From: a virus
Virus record (IMG/VR): IMGVR_UViG_3300037587_000561
Location: 1 to 30,849 of that record
Length of the DNA stretch: 30,849 bases
Reading direction: 5' to 3' (one strand)
The position numbers were made by a program, and so were the translations under genes. Under the pieces are notes generated by a model that had not been told where the DNA came from, ran no database searches, and saw only the letters and a program-made list of their open reading frames with translations. How positions within the stretch are numbered: position 1 is the first letter of the stretch; every line of letters begins with the position of its first letter. Shown here piece by piece: positions 7,974 to 15,079 of this stretch.

Positions 7974-8179
7974 CGGGCGGCCGCCAGTGACTGGTCATTA
8001 GACACCGGGAAAGAGATCGCACGGCAAACTGGATGGGGCGGAGGGCAGTACGGGGTGCCGGGGCGCAGACTCTCCCGATACTTCTGGTGGTGCGTGCGCG
8101 TGGCAAACCGCCACCAGTACCCGCCGGCACGTACAAAATGTGGGTGGAAGTTGTCGCCGTTATACATTTTAAGTTCCAT
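7970..8179 (-). CDS. Small hypothetical protein leading the polymerase operon
   Basis: The 69-residue product starts at ATG 8179; a longer reading from TTG 8242 is rejected because it begins inside the promoter. The sequence is aromatic and histidine-rich (MYNGDNFHPHFVRAGGYWW), then basic, with a PYCPPPHP stretch. No family is recognised. Its stop overlaps the polymerase start (ATGA), so polymerase translation is probably coupled to it. The ribosome site is weak, which could keep polymerase output low. No membrane segment or known motif is present. Confidence 0.55.
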   Translation of the reverse strand: MELKMYNGDNFHPHFVRAGGYWWRFATRTHHQKYRESLRPGTPYCPPPHPVCRAISFPVSNDQSLAAAR

Positions 8180-8212
8180 TGTATCGCCCGCCTGTTCGTT
8201 GAATGTGGTTGA

Positions 8213-8245
8213 ACTGTAGCAACTAACTGACAATACTGTCAACTA
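8213..8245 (-). promoter_or_regulatory. Promoter with embedded palindromic operator (polymerase operon)
   Basis: Reading the minus strand, TAGTTGACA (8245-8237) is followed by nine bases and GTTAG (8227-8223). The TTGACA acts as -35 (8242-8237), with an 18-base spacer to TACAGT (8218-8213) as -10. Inside lies the palindrome TGACA-N4-TGTCA at 8228-8241. The initial TAG is also the stop codon of the upstream membrane-protein gene. The same TAGTTGACA-N9-GTTAG element occurs at 11749-11771 (minus) and 15381-15403 (plus). The predicted start of transcription near 8206 precedes the ATG at 8179. Confidence 0.65.
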
Positions 8246-8548
8246 GCGTTTACTCGGTACGAGGGGGATATCAAGAAACTTCCCGAGCCACTCGAATACC
8301 GAGCTGGCGCAGTCGAACACTAGCGCGAATAAGTTAATCGCAGGAGTGACGGAGCAGATCGCCCACCAAACTATTAAGCCAACCGTCAACCCCGGTTTGT
8401 AGTGGTCGTCCCCCGGTTTGCCCAAGTCGCTTTTATACATGCCGATAGCTCGGAACAGGTACACCGGCATACATACCGCCAGGGGTATCCAGTAGACGAA
8501 TAGTGCCAGCATGCTCATGAATTGAAAACTCGTTACATAGTCGATCAT
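8243..8548 (-). CDS. Membrane protein of unknown function
   Basis: This 101-residue protein starts at ATG 8548. Hydrophobic segments lie at about residues 9-34 (MSMLALFVYWIPLAVCMPVY) and 53-80, separated by a polar loop with KSDLGKPGDD. It ends in a basic VPSKR tail. Two or three membrane spans are likely. No family is recognised. It follows the single-strand-binding protein gene and a terminator-like hairpin, and its stop codon lies in the promoter of the polymerase operon. It might be a superinfection-exclusion-type membrane protein, but nothing specific supports that. Confidence 0.55.
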   Translation of the reverse strand: MIDYVTSFQFMSMLALFVYWIPLAVCMPVYLFRAIGMYKSDLGKPGDDHYKPGLTVGLIVWWAICSVTPAINLFALVFDCASSVFEWLGKFLDIPLVPSKR

Positions 8549-8576
8549 AACTCTGGTGCCCCGGTATATGCGTAAA

Positions 8577-8606
8577 GGGCCGCCCCGCTAAACAAGCCAG
8601 GGCGGC
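8577..8606 (-). terminator. Terminator-like hairpin after the SSB gene
   Basis: On the minus strand GCCGCCC (8606-8600) can pair with GGGCGGC (8585-8579) across a 14-base loop, giving a seven-base-pair GC stem. It is followed only by CCTTT, so the U-tract is poor. It lies eight bases after the end of the single-strand-binding protein gene and before the membrane-protein gene. It may partly terminate or protect the mRNA end. The coat-protein terminator at 29892-29918 uses the same stem sequence. Confidence 0.4.
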
Positions 8607-8613
8607 GGGTTGG

Positions 8614-9486
8614 TTACTGCTGCGGAAGGAAGTTATGCGCCTGCTGTGGTTGGCCTTGAGCCGGTTGCTGGTAGCCGCCCTGCGCTGGCTGTTGGCCTTG
8701 AGCCGGTTGCTGATAGCCGCCCTGCGCTGGCTGTTGGCCTTGAGCCGGTTGCTGATAGCCGCCCTGCGCTGGCTGTTGGCCTTGAGCCGGTTGCTGGTAG
8801 CCGCCCTGCGCTGGCTGTTGGCCTTGAGCCGGTTGCTGATAGCCGCCCTGCGCTGGCTGTTGGCCTTGAGCCGGTTGCTGATAGCCGCCCTGCGCTGGCT
8901 GTTGGCCTTGAGCCGGTTGCTGGTAGCCGCCCTGCGCTGGCTGTTGGGCCGCACCGCCACCGAACGCGCCAGAGGTGTCGATACCACTGCCGCCGAACTG
9001 TTGGCGCGGGGCGTTAGCGCTGGCGATGATTGAAAAACCATCCAGGCCGGTCGCGATGCCTTTGTTGCCCTTAGCGTCGTATTCGTAGCAGTGCACCAGC
9101 ACATCGACGCGCTGGCCGCCGTAGATCATCGCGGCGTACTGCATCGGGTCCATAAGCGCGCCAGTTGCCTCGTCGTGCACGTTCGGGATGCGCATTGTGT
9201 TGCAGTTCAGTACGGCCCAGCCCGTGTACAGGCCGTTAAACTCGGTGGGCTGCGCCTGGCCAATCGGCATACGACCGCCAGCCGGCAGAACGCCCGCGAA
9301 TTTCGACTGCTGCAGCGTGGCCTGGCTCAGCTGATTAAACAGCGCGAGGTCGGGGTTATTCGGATCGACTACGACTTTCAAGCTGTACTTCGGCTTACCG
9401 TCCGGCGTCTGGTCGGGGCTGGTGATGGCGTCCCACACTACGAAGCACCCTTCGATTTTTACGTGTTTCTCGTCAAATTGTGGCAT
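8614..9486 (-). CDS. DUF2815-type single-stranded DNA-binding protein with repeat tail
   Basis: Residues 1-160 match the DUF2815 family: an OB-like start (KIEGCFVVWDAI), PKYSLKVVVDP, the RIPNVHDEAT block and GGQRVDVLVHCYEYDAKGN, with a family ending GLDGFSIIA. DUF2815 proteins are predicted phage single-strand-binding proteins found beside DUF2800 and polymerase genes, as here. Residues 181-278 are seven exact copies of the 14-residue unit QQPAQGGYQQPAQG. The protein closes with a Gln/Pro-rich end rather than the acidic tip of bacterial SSB. The repeat tail is probably disordered and could favour protein contacts or phase separation, which is an inference. Start ATG 9486 follows the DUF2800 stop by two bases. 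Confidence 0.8.
   Translation of the reverse strand: MPQFDEKHVKIEGCFVVWDAITSPDQTPDGKPKYSLKVVVDPNNPDLALFNQLSQATLQQSKFAGVLPAGGRMPIGQAQPTEFNGLYTGWAVLNCNTMRIPNVHDEATGALMDPMQYAAMIYGGQRVDVLVHCYEYDAKGNKGIATGLDGFSIIASANAPRQQFGGSGIDTSGAFGGGAAQQPAQGGYQQPAQGQQPAQGGYQQPAQGQQPAQGGYQQPAQGQQPAQGGYQQPAQGQQPAQGGYQQPAQGQQPAQGGYQQPAQGQQPAQGGYQQPAQGQPQQAHNFLPQQ
8653..8946. repeat. Seven tandem 42-bp coding repeats
   Basis: Seven head-to-tail 42-base units encode the QQPAQGGYQQPAQG tail of the single-strand-binding protein. The units look identical except for the third base of the tyrosine codon. Across the array that base gives TAC, TAT, TAT, TAC, TAT, TAT, TAC, a period of three units (126 bases), as though a trimer had been duplicated. 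Because the unit length is a multiple of three, gain or loss of units keeps the frame, and several other frames stay open through the array. Confidence 0.97.
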
Positions 9487-9488
9487 AG

Positions 9489-10664
9489 CTACTTGCTCTT
9501 TTTGAACGCCTGCGCGGTGCGCGTATCTTCGGCGTTGATTAATTTCATGCCCGTCGGTTTACGGGCTGTTACGGTTTTCAGTACAGACTCAAACGCAGGC
9601 CGCATCGCTGCGGGTACCTTCGCTTTCGCCTGTGTGGGCGTGAGCACGCCCGGCTTTGCGATATCGGCATCGAATTGCCCGGCCAGGGCGATAGCCTGCG
9701 CGGCGGGCACTGACCAGTCAAGGTTGCCGAACTTAGACTGCAGCGCCAGGCCGGTGTCTGTCGCGCCATCGTTTATGCGGTACGTCAGTTCGTCGTGGAT
9801 CGCTTTGCTGCGCGCTTTGATGATCGTCTCGCCGACCTCCAGCAGCTTGCGCTCAACCGCCAGATCGGCGCCCGTCATCGTGTCGATCTGGTACGGCTCG
9901 TTCAAGTACGCAATGACGCTGTAGCCCGCACGGCGTGCCGTCGGACATCGGCCAACCGCAGCGCAGTCCCGGCAGTGCGTGCCCGCCGTAAACTTCGGGT
10001 TCGTCAGCGCTTCGAGTGCCATGCGCCGCAGATGCTCAAAGAAACGGTTGTACAGCTCGCTGAGCTGCACGCGCCACTCTTTGACCGGTCCGGCGCTGCT
10101 GTAGCTGAACGGCTGCACGATCCGCAAGACTACTGTCGTGTCCTCCGGCAGCCGCATCTCGTTAGCTAGCCCGAATACGTAATCAATCAGCTGCAAATGG
10201 TCGACCGGGCTGTGTTCGCGGTGGCCGTTCTTATGATCCCACACATAAAGCAGACCGTGGTCGGGCACAGGCACCGCGGTATCGAGAGTCCCCCAGTTCT
10301 CGGCGTGGATCTGCGGCATATGCACGCGGTGCTCGATCAGCATAGACCGCAGCGCGCCGTACTCCTGGCACACCGCCAGCACGTCGTCGACCCAGATCTG
10401 CGCGCCTTCCGCCATCTTGTCGTCAATCACCACGCCGTTCGGTGCGGTCTCGCCGGTCAGGTCCGAGCAGAGCAGCGGTTGAACACCGTCAGATACCTGC
10501 GACGCGAACGACCGCAGCACCGTCTCGCCGTTCCAATGCGCCGCCGTGCCCTCGCGGCTGGCCTGCGTATCGAACTGCGGCACTGCGGCATTAGCTGGCA
10601 CCGACCCGGAGCAGTACCCCCACTGCGGGGCGCTGCTGGGTGCGAGTCGTGCGTGGGCGGACAT
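9489..10664 (-). CDS. DUF2800 protein, Cas4/RecB-like nuclease
   Basis: This 391-residue protein matches DUF2800, a phage family with a PD-(D/E)xK nuclease core. Visible elements are the opening HARLAPSSAPQWGYCSGS, the ASREGTAAH helix, the catalytic-type pair GTLDTAV...VWDHKNG (Asp then D-x-K), a QLIDYVFGLA helix and a cysteine cluster C-x2-C-x5-C in HCRDCAAVGRC. That cluster resembles the iron-sulfur knuckle of Cas4-like nucleases. The family is almost always next to a DUF2815 protein and a polymerase, suggesting a role in recombination or end processing during replication. The start overlaps the stop of the upstream gene by one base. Confidence 0.82.
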   Translation of the reverse strand: MSAHARLAPSSAPQWGYCSGSVPANAAVPQFDTQASREGTAAHWNGETVLRSFASQVSDGVQPLLCSDLTGETAPNGVVIDDKMAEGAQIWVDDVLAVCQEYGALRSMLIEHRVHMPQIHAENWGTLDTAVPVPDHGLLYVWDHKNGHREHSPVDHLQLIDYVFGLANEMRLPEDTTVVLRIVQPFSYSSAGPVKEWRVQLSELYNRFFEHLRRMALEALTNPKFTAGTHCRDCAAVGRCPTARRAGYSVIAYLNEPYQIDTMTGADLAVERKLLEVGETIIKARSKAIHDELTYRINDGATDTGLALQSKFGNLDWSVPAAQAIALAGQFDADIAKPGVLTPTQAKAKVPAAMRPAFESVLKTVTARKPTGMKLINAEDTRTAQAFKKSK

Positions 10665-11392
10665 TACGCGCCCGCCTTCGCTGACAGTGCGTTGTACAGA
10701 ACCGCTACGCGCTCTGCGATAACCGCGTCACCATTCGGCGGGAACAGGTCGGTGATGACCAGACTGGCCGTGGCGTAGGCTTCCGTAATATCCGCCTGCG
10801 TTAGCAGCCCGGCGGCCTGTTTCTTCGACGCCCAGCCCATAAAATCGCCGCACGTTGTCGGCGCGTGGGTGTGGACCGGTTCGGTGGTGGGAAACGCACC
10901 GGCGGTATCGACGGTGGTCTGCGCCGCACCCTGCTCCAGCTGCTCGGCGTACCACGCGTCATACGCCGCCTGATCGACGCCCTTGCGTTTCTTCCACTGG
11001 CCCGGCTGTTTACCTGACTCGTAGAACGGTTTTGCCGCTATGCCGCACATCGCCGCATTGAACGCTACGCCCTTGGGGTCGACTTGTGGCAGGGCGCCGT
11101 TGTCGGTCGCCTCGAACACAGAGCCGGGGCGGGTGCCGATCGCTACGTCGCCGGGGGGGTCGTAGGAGTCGCCAGACCCATCGAGGCTAGGCGCGTTAGG
11201 TTCTGGCGCAGCTGCCGCCGCGCCCAAGTCGGCAATCTGTTTACTGTTAGCGCCGCAGTCGCCAGGGCATTCGGTGGCTGTCGTTGGCGCAGGGCTGATC
11301 ACCAGTGCTCTGCCCTTTCCGATGGCCGTTAGTGCTTGACCGATCGCCAGTGCGATATCAGTCCGGTCGGCGGGGAATTCGATTTTGATCAT
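10664..11392 (-). CDS. Hypothetical protein with conserved C-terminal domain
   Basis: This 242-residue protein starts at ATG 11392 with a strong site (AGGAG, eight bases upstream). It has three parts: an N-terminal 35 residues with a helix, an Ala/Pro/Gly-rich linker holding a CPGDC motif, and a C-terminal domain. That domain contains KPFYESGKQPGQWKKRKGVD followed by YDAWYAEQL, which I recognise as recurring in phage hypothetical proteins without a known role. A final helix-rich segment follows. It is the second gene of the operon that encodes the DUF2800 protein and SSB, so a replication-accessory role is plausible but unproven. Confidence 0.6.
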   Translation of the reverse strand: MIKIEFPADRTDIALAIGQALTAIGKGRALVISPAPTTATECPGDCGANSKQIADLGAAAAAPEPNAPSLDGSGDSYDPPGDVAIGTRPGSVFEATDNGALPQVDPKGVAFNAAMCGIAAKPFYESGKQPGQWKKRKGVDQAAYDAWYAEQLEQGAAQTTVDTAGAFPTTEPVHTHAPTTCGDFMGWASKKQAAGLLTQADITEAYATASLVITDLFPPNGDAVIAERVAVLYNALSAKAGA

Positions 11393-11412
11393 CTTGTTTT
11401 GCTCCTGTTGGG

Positions 11413-11703
11413 TCAGAAAAGTTCTGAGGCTATCCGGTTGATGGTTTCATGCGCGGCTTCTACTTTGAGGCGGATGTCGTCCGAGGCAATGTTGAGGAAT
11501 TCGGCGAGAGATGGCGGGTTAGGGTTGATCGGCGCCGGCACGGGCTGGACCATCTCGTCGCCTTTATGCGGACTTGTTATCCGCTGCAGTAACGCCTCAA
11601 GTTCCGCCGTGACCGCATCGAACTCTCGGATGGCGTGCCATACGTCCGTGTGTCTGCTGGAGGGCGCAGGTACTTGGGCCGTCGCCAGGGTCGGGTGTTT
11701 CAT
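11413..11703 (-). CDS. Hypothetical helical protein, first gene of the DUF2800/SSB operon
   Basis: The chosen start is ATG 11703, with GGAG about nine bases upstream. The GTG at 11733 lies at the predicted transcription start and is rejected. The product is 96 residues, with an N-terminal polar part, a helix around HAIREFDAVTAELEALLQRI, a proline-rich linker (VQPVPAPINPNPP) and a C-terminal amphipathic helix LKVEAAHETINRIASELF. It may self-associate. No family is recognised. It directly follows the promoter at 11739-11771. Confidence 0.55.
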   Translation of the reverse strand: MKHPTLATAQVPAPSSRHTDVWHAIREFDAVTAELEALLQRITSPHKGDEMVQPVPAPINPNPPSLAEFLNIASDDIRLKVEAAHETINRIASELF

Positions 11704-11726
11704 CTTATGTTGCTCCGTGTTCGTTG

Positions 11727-11755
11727 TTGACACTGCGGATAATAGTTGCTAACTT
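11727..11755 (+). promoter_or_regulatory. Candidate rightward promoter, weak
   Basis: TTGACA at 11727-11732 is followed by 17 bases and TAACTT at 11750-11755. The -35 is perfect but the -10 is poor, and the N9-GTTAG part of the shared element is absent. It would drive the rightward operon starting at 11796 and overlaps the leftward promoter on the other strand, so use of one should interfere with the other. Confidence 0.35.
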
Positions 11756-11771
11756 TCCCACCTGTCAACTA
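11739..11771 (-). promoter_or_regulatory. Leftward promoter of the DUF2800/SSB operon
   Basis: On the minus strand TAGTTGACA (11771-11763), nine bases and GTTAG (11753-11749) repeat the element found at two other sites. TTGACA (11768-11763) with an 18-base spacer and TATTAT (11744-11739) make a near-consensus sigma70 promoter. The inner palindrome of the other two copies is missing here (the nine bases are GGTGGGAAA). Transcription would start near 11732, ahead of the ATG at 11703. Confidence 0.7.
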
Positions 11772-11795
11772 AATGTTTTAACGGAGTGCAGAAAG

Positions 11796-11966
11796 ATGAA
11801 GACAGCGGCCTGTATGTTCCTTGCCTTCTTTTCTACGTGCATATTCACGTACTACCTTGAGCCGGAAGTGATGCAAGCGCCGGGGGACGCTGCGGGTTGG
11901 GCTGCCGTCGGTATGGCGGGGGTTGCGGTATCTCTGGGCGCGTTCCTCGACTGGCTGACCGACTGA
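11796..11966 (+). CDS. Small membrane protein ahead of the helicase
   Basis: The start is ATG 11796, with GGAG about ten bases upstream; a longer upstream reading begins inside the promoter and is rejected. The 56-residue product has a hydrophobic N-terminus (CMFLAFFSTCIFTYY) and a second hydrophobic stretch (AAVGMAGVAVSLGAFLDWL), so probably two membrane spans. It is the first gene of the rightward operon, and its TGA overlaps the helicase ATG (TGATG). No family is recognised. Confidence 0.55.
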   Translation: MKTAACMFLAFFSTCIFTYYLEPEVMQAPGDAAGWAAVGMAGVAVSLGAFLDWLTD

Positions 11967-13615
11967 TGTCCTTTAACCTTCGCCCCTACCAGCAGACCGC
12001 TATCGCCGACGTGCGCGAGGCGTGGGCCAGGGTGCGCGCTGTGCTACTCGTGCTGCCGACTGGCGCAGGCAAGACCGTGGTGTTCAGCTCGATCATGCAC
12101 GACCACAAGGGCTGCGCGGCTGCTGTCGTCCACCGCAAGGAGATCGTCAGCCAGATCGCGTGCAGCCTGGCCCGCCTTGGCGTGAAGCACCGCGTTATCG
12201 CGCCGCCTAAGACCGTCGCATTGATCCGCCGCAAGCAGCTCAAGCTGTTCGGTAAGTCCTACGTCGACCCTAACGCGCAGTGTGGCGTGGTGTCGGTCCA
12301 GACCATGACCAGCCGCAGCAGCGAGAACGACACGGAGCTGCAGCGCTGGTTGCGCCAGGTGACGTTGTGCGTATTCGATGAGGGGCACCACTACGTGACG
12401 TCCGGGCTGTGGGCGCGGGCGGTCGAGGCGGTCGACCACGCTAAGATCTTGTTTGTCACCGCCACACCGGACCGGGCGGACGGCAAAGGACTCGGCGTGC
12501 ACGCGGACGGGTTTGCCGAAGTAATGATCGAAGGGCCGAGCCCAAAATGGTTGATCGATCGGGGGTTTCTGTGCCGGTTCACTTATAAGGCGCCGGATAC
12601 CGACCTTGATGTACGCGGCCTGGCCATAACGGCATCAGGGGATTTCAACCCTAAAGCACTGCGGACGCGGATTGTCGAATCCCATATTGTGGGCCACGTA
12701 GTGCAACAGTACCGGAAGTTTGCGGACGGTAAACGGGCAATCGTATTTGCGTCAGATGTCGAGACGGCAGAGGACTTGGCGGCGGCATTCCGCGCTGACG
12801 GTATCGGGGCGGTATCGCTCAACGGCAAAACGGACCAGGCCGAACGCGATCGGGAGCTGGCCCGGTTTGAGTGTGGCGACCTCGATGTGCTGGTAAATGT
12901 CGGGCTGTTCGATGAGGGTTTCGACGTCCCCGCTGTGGAGTGCGTTATCCAGGCGGCCCCGACGATGTCCCTCGCCAAATACCTGCAGATGGTAGGGCGC
13001 GGGCTGCGGATCATGGACGGCAAAACCGAAGCCGTGATCATCGACCCAGTGCGCAACTGGGAGCGCCACGGCATGCCGAATTGGCCGCGCAATTGGACGC
13101 TCGATGGGCGGGAACGCGGCACCGGCAGCAAGTCCGACACCATACCGCAACGCGTCTGCCTCGGTTGCACGCAGCCCTATGAAGCGTATTACACCGCCTG
13201 CCCGTACTGCGGCACGGTGCCAGTGCCTGCGGGCCGATCGGTACCGGAGCAAGTCGAGGGCGATCTGATGGAACTGGACGTTGACGGCATGGCGGCGCTG
13301 TTTGAGAAGATCGACGCGGCAAAGATGTCGGACGAGGCGTACGTACTCGACATGATCGGGCGTAACGTGCCGCCGAAGGGGCGCTCAACTGAACTTAAAC
13401 GGCATCAACGGGCGAACTACCGCCGGGGCGTACTGAAAGAGCTAGTCGCGTGGTGGGTCGGCATGCAGCCGGACGGCAGAGAGCTGGCGGAGAAGCACCG
13501 CCGGTTCTTCCACCGGTTCGGCACAGATATTGGGACGGCGTTCACTCTGAACGCTAACGACACAGATGCGCTGATCGCTACGATTCAGCGCCGATTTGCA
13601 GAGGACATGATCTGA
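11966..13615 (+). CDS. SF2 DEAD/DEAH-type helicase with zinc ribbon
   Basis: This 549-residue protein is an ATP-dependent superfamily 2 helicase. Motifs in order: LRPYQQ (Q-like, 5-10), PTGAGKT Walker A (31-37), VHRKEI (55-60), VQTMTS, DEGH motif II (138-141), VTATPDR motif III (164-170), FASDVETAEDL, DEGFDVP motif V (316-322) and QMVGRGLR motif VI (341-348). After the helicase core comes a zinc ribbon, C398-x2-C401-x10-C412-x2-C415, then an alpha-helical tail. Such proteins in phage replication clusters are thought to open replication or recombination intermediates. The start overlaps the previous stop, and the next gene overlaps its own stop. The same zinc knuckle reappears in the next gene. 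Confidence 0.92.
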   Translation: MSFNLRPYQQTAIADVREAWARVRAVLLVLPTGAGKTVVFSSIMHDHKGCAAAVVHRKEIVSQIACSLARLGVKHRVIAPPKTVALIRRKQLKLFGKSYVDPNAQCGVVSVQTMTSRSSENDTELQRWLRQVTLCVFDEGHHYVTSGLWARAVEAVDHAKILFVTATPDRADGKGLGVHADGFAEVMIEGPSPKWLIDRGFLCRFTYKAPDTDLDVRGLAITASGDFNPKALRTRIVESHIVGHVVQQYRKFADGKRAIVFASDVETAEDLAAAFRADGIGAVSLNGKTDQAERDRELARFECGDLDVLVNVGLFDEGFDVPAVECVIQAAPTMSLAKYLQMVGRGLRIMDGKTEAVIIDPVRNWERHGMPNWPRNWTLDGRERGTGSKSDTIPQRVCLGCTQPYEAYYTACPYCGTVPVPAGRSVPEQVEGDLMELDVDGMAALFEKIDAAKMSDEAYVLDMIGRNVPPKGRSTELKRHQRANYRRGVLKELVAWWVGMQPDGRELAEKHRRFFHRFGTDIGTAFTLNANDTDALIATIQRRFAEDMI

Positions 13616-14229
13616 TGAGCATAGGACAGGAGCTAGCCACGTTACGGAAAGCGTATGACCTGAGCAACGCCACAAATTCGAGGTTGGTCGCGCAGATCGA
13701 CGGTTTGCAGAAAGCCGAGAAAGAAACTGGCGAAGCATACCTACGTCTGCGCGGGATTCTGGGGGCTTTCCGCACCCCGCACGCGCCGACATGCGAACAG
13801 GTGTGGGCGCATACCGAAGAACGGGCGCGGGAGCTGCAGGCGCAGGCGCACCGGTTGCGCTTGTGCGCAGAAGCGGCTCTGGGGGACTTGCACTACCTAC
13901 TCAACCACCAAAAAACGAACCTCGTTGACGGGTCGCGGCTGGCGGACGGGCAGGCCGCGCACGAGCTGTTGTGCGCAGTGCAGGAAACCCCCGCCCAATC
14001 CGTCGCGCATATCGAGGCGGCGGTGTTGCGGAGGGTGGCGGCTCTGCTGCGGCCCGTCACTGTTGAAAACGAGCACGATAACGGCTACGACACCGCGCTC
14101 TGCGACTTACTGGGCCAAGCCGACCGACTGGAGCGGGGCGAGGTAGACGTCACGGTGTGCGCTGAATGCGTACAGCCGTACGAGTCACACCGCTCGGCGT
14201 GCCCGTACTGTCTGGAGCGTGACGCATGA
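13615..14229 (+). CDS. Coiled-coil protein with C-terminal zinc ribbon
   Basis: The 204-residue product starts at ATG 13615, overlapping the helicase stop. Residues 1-50 are helical and probably coiled-coil (ELATLRKAYDLSNATNSRL...). The middle has further helices. A 15-residue block TPAQSVAHIEAAVLR near residue 125-139 is repeated exactly in the gene at 14711-15079, on 44 identical bases. The C-terminus carries C182-x2-C185-x10-C196-x2-C199, sharing QPYE and ACPYC with the helicase zinc ribbon in identical spacing. The protein may interact with the helicase or DNA. No family is recognised. Confidence 0.6.
   Translation: MSIGQELATLRKAYDLSNATNSRLVAQIDGLQKAEKETGEAYLRLRGILGAFRTPHAPTCEQVWAHTEERARELQAQAHRLRLCAEAALGDLHYLLNHQKTNLVDGSRLADGQAAHELLCAVQETPAQSVAHIEAAVLRRVAALLRPVTVENEHDNGYDTALCDLLGQADRLERGEVDVTVCAECVQPYESHRSACPYCLERDA
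13987..14030 (+). repeat. 44-bp direct repeat, copy 1
   Basis: These 44 bases recur without change at 14909-14952, about 0.9 kb away, in the same orientation and reading frame. They encode TPAQSVAHIEAAVLR in two different proteins. Flanking bases differ at once on both sides. Exact identity at the third codon positions points to recent duplication or gene conversion rather than ancient homology. Confidence 0.95.
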
Positions 14230-14714
14230 CCGCCTACGCCGACTGGGCCTCTCGGCACCCGCAAGCCGCTGCAGAGCTGGGCCAGCTGCTCGGCGCTATG
14301 CCGTGGCCAGCGGACAGCCGCACAGACGGCAAGTCGGAGGCGTGGGCGCAGCAGCGTGTGCGGCTGAATTTCGCCAAGCAGGGCGGCATGTCCTGGCGGA
14401 ATAACGTGGGCGCCACACCAGCCCGCTGCCCCGACTGCAACGCGCCGCAGCGCCCGGTGCGGTATGGCATGGCCAATGACTCGCACCAGTTAAATGAGGT
14501 CATCAAGTCATCCGACCTGATCGGGGCCGTTCCGCGACTGATCACACCGGCCCACGTCGGTAGCACGATCGCACAATTCGCGGCAGTCGAGGCAAAGCGC
14601 CCCGGCTGGGCGTTCAGCAACACAAAACACGAGCAGGCGCAGGCCGCCTGGCTCGCAATGGTCGCCCGGCTGGGCGGCTTCGCAACATTCAGCACTGGAG
14701 ATGTAGAACTATGA
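14226..14714 (+). CDS. VRR-NUC domain nuclease
   Basis: This 162-residue protein starts at ATG 14226 (ATGA overlap) and ends overlapping the next ATG. After an acidic/aromatic N-terminus and the helix SEAWAQQRVRLNFAKQGG, it has a C-x2-C pair (ARCPDCNAP). The catalytic region shows SSDLIGAVPRLI (Asp), FAAVEAKRPGW (E-x-K) and then HEQAQAAWLAMVARLGG with the conserved Gln/Trp. This is the VRR-NUC fold of PD-(D/E)xK nucleases, found in phage Holliday-junction or branched-DNA resolvases. It may resolve replication or recombination branches before packaging. Confidence 0.78.
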   Translation: MTAYADWASRHPQAAAELGQLLGAMPWPADSRTDGKSEAWAQQRVRLNFAKQGGMSWRNNVGATPARCPDCNAPQRPVRYGMANDSHQLNEVIKSSDLIGAVPRLITPAHVGSTIAQFAAVEAKRPGWAFSNTKHEQAQAAWLAMVARLGGFATFSTGDVEL

Positions 14715-15079
14715 GCGTGAATCTGATAGAAGAAATACGGCGGCTAGAACGGGAGCACACGACCATTTGCAGAAAGCTGGCGACTGAGCGTGACGAACTA
14801 CAGGCGCGCGTGGGTGAACTGGAGGCGGCCGTCGGTAGCTACCTGCAGGACCACCAACACATGAGCGCCGAGCACTTTTGTGCGGTGTTCCACGATGTGG
14901 CGCGGCGCACCCCCGCCCAATCCGTCGCGCATATCGAGGCGGCGGTGTTGCGTTGGTTCTGCGAAGAGATGGAAGGCAAAGCCCTGTACGTGGGCGGTGA
15001 CGCGACCGGGGGCGTGCTATGGATCTGTAAGAAAGGCCGGGAACGCGCTGACCGCATTGAACAGGGGGCTAGATCATGA
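14711..15079 (+). CDS. Coiled-coil hypothetical protein
   Basis: The 122-residue product starts at ATG 14711 inside an ATGA overlap and ends overlapping the TetR-like gene. Residues 4-42 form a likely coiled coil (EEIRRLEREHTTICRKLATE and on). The block TPAQSVAHIEAAVLR at about residues 67-81 is shared, base for base, with the gene at 13615-14229. The C-terminal part has a beta-rich stretch GKALYVGGDATGGVLWICKKG followed by a helix. No family is recognised. It may bind the same partner as the other protein through the shared block. Confidence 0.55.
   Translation: MSVNLIEEIRRLEREHTTICRKLATERDELQARVGELEAAVGSYLQDHQHMSAEHFCAVFHDVARRTPAQSVAHIEAAVLRWFCEEMEGKALYVGGDATGGVLWICKKGRERADRIEQGARS
14909..14952 (+). 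repeat. 44-bp direct repeat, copy 2
   Basis: Second copy of the 44-base sequence at 13987-14030, identical and in the same reading frame. It lies in the middle of the gene at 14711-15079 and encodes the same 15 residues, TPAQSVAHIEAAVLR. Confidence 0.95.

Noticed and set aside
8177-8242. Longer start (TTG 8242) for the small gene ahead of the polymerase
   Set aside because: It would start within the -35 of the predicted promoter, upstream of the expected transcription start.
8653-8946. Tandem 42-bp units resembling a CRISPR array
   Set aside because: Units abut with no spacers, are nearly identical along their whole length, and keep one reading frame as a protein tail.
10197-10778. 193-residue plus-strand frame opposite the DUF2800 gene
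   Set aside because: Antisense to a conserved gene, no ribosome site, His/Arg-rich nonsense composition.
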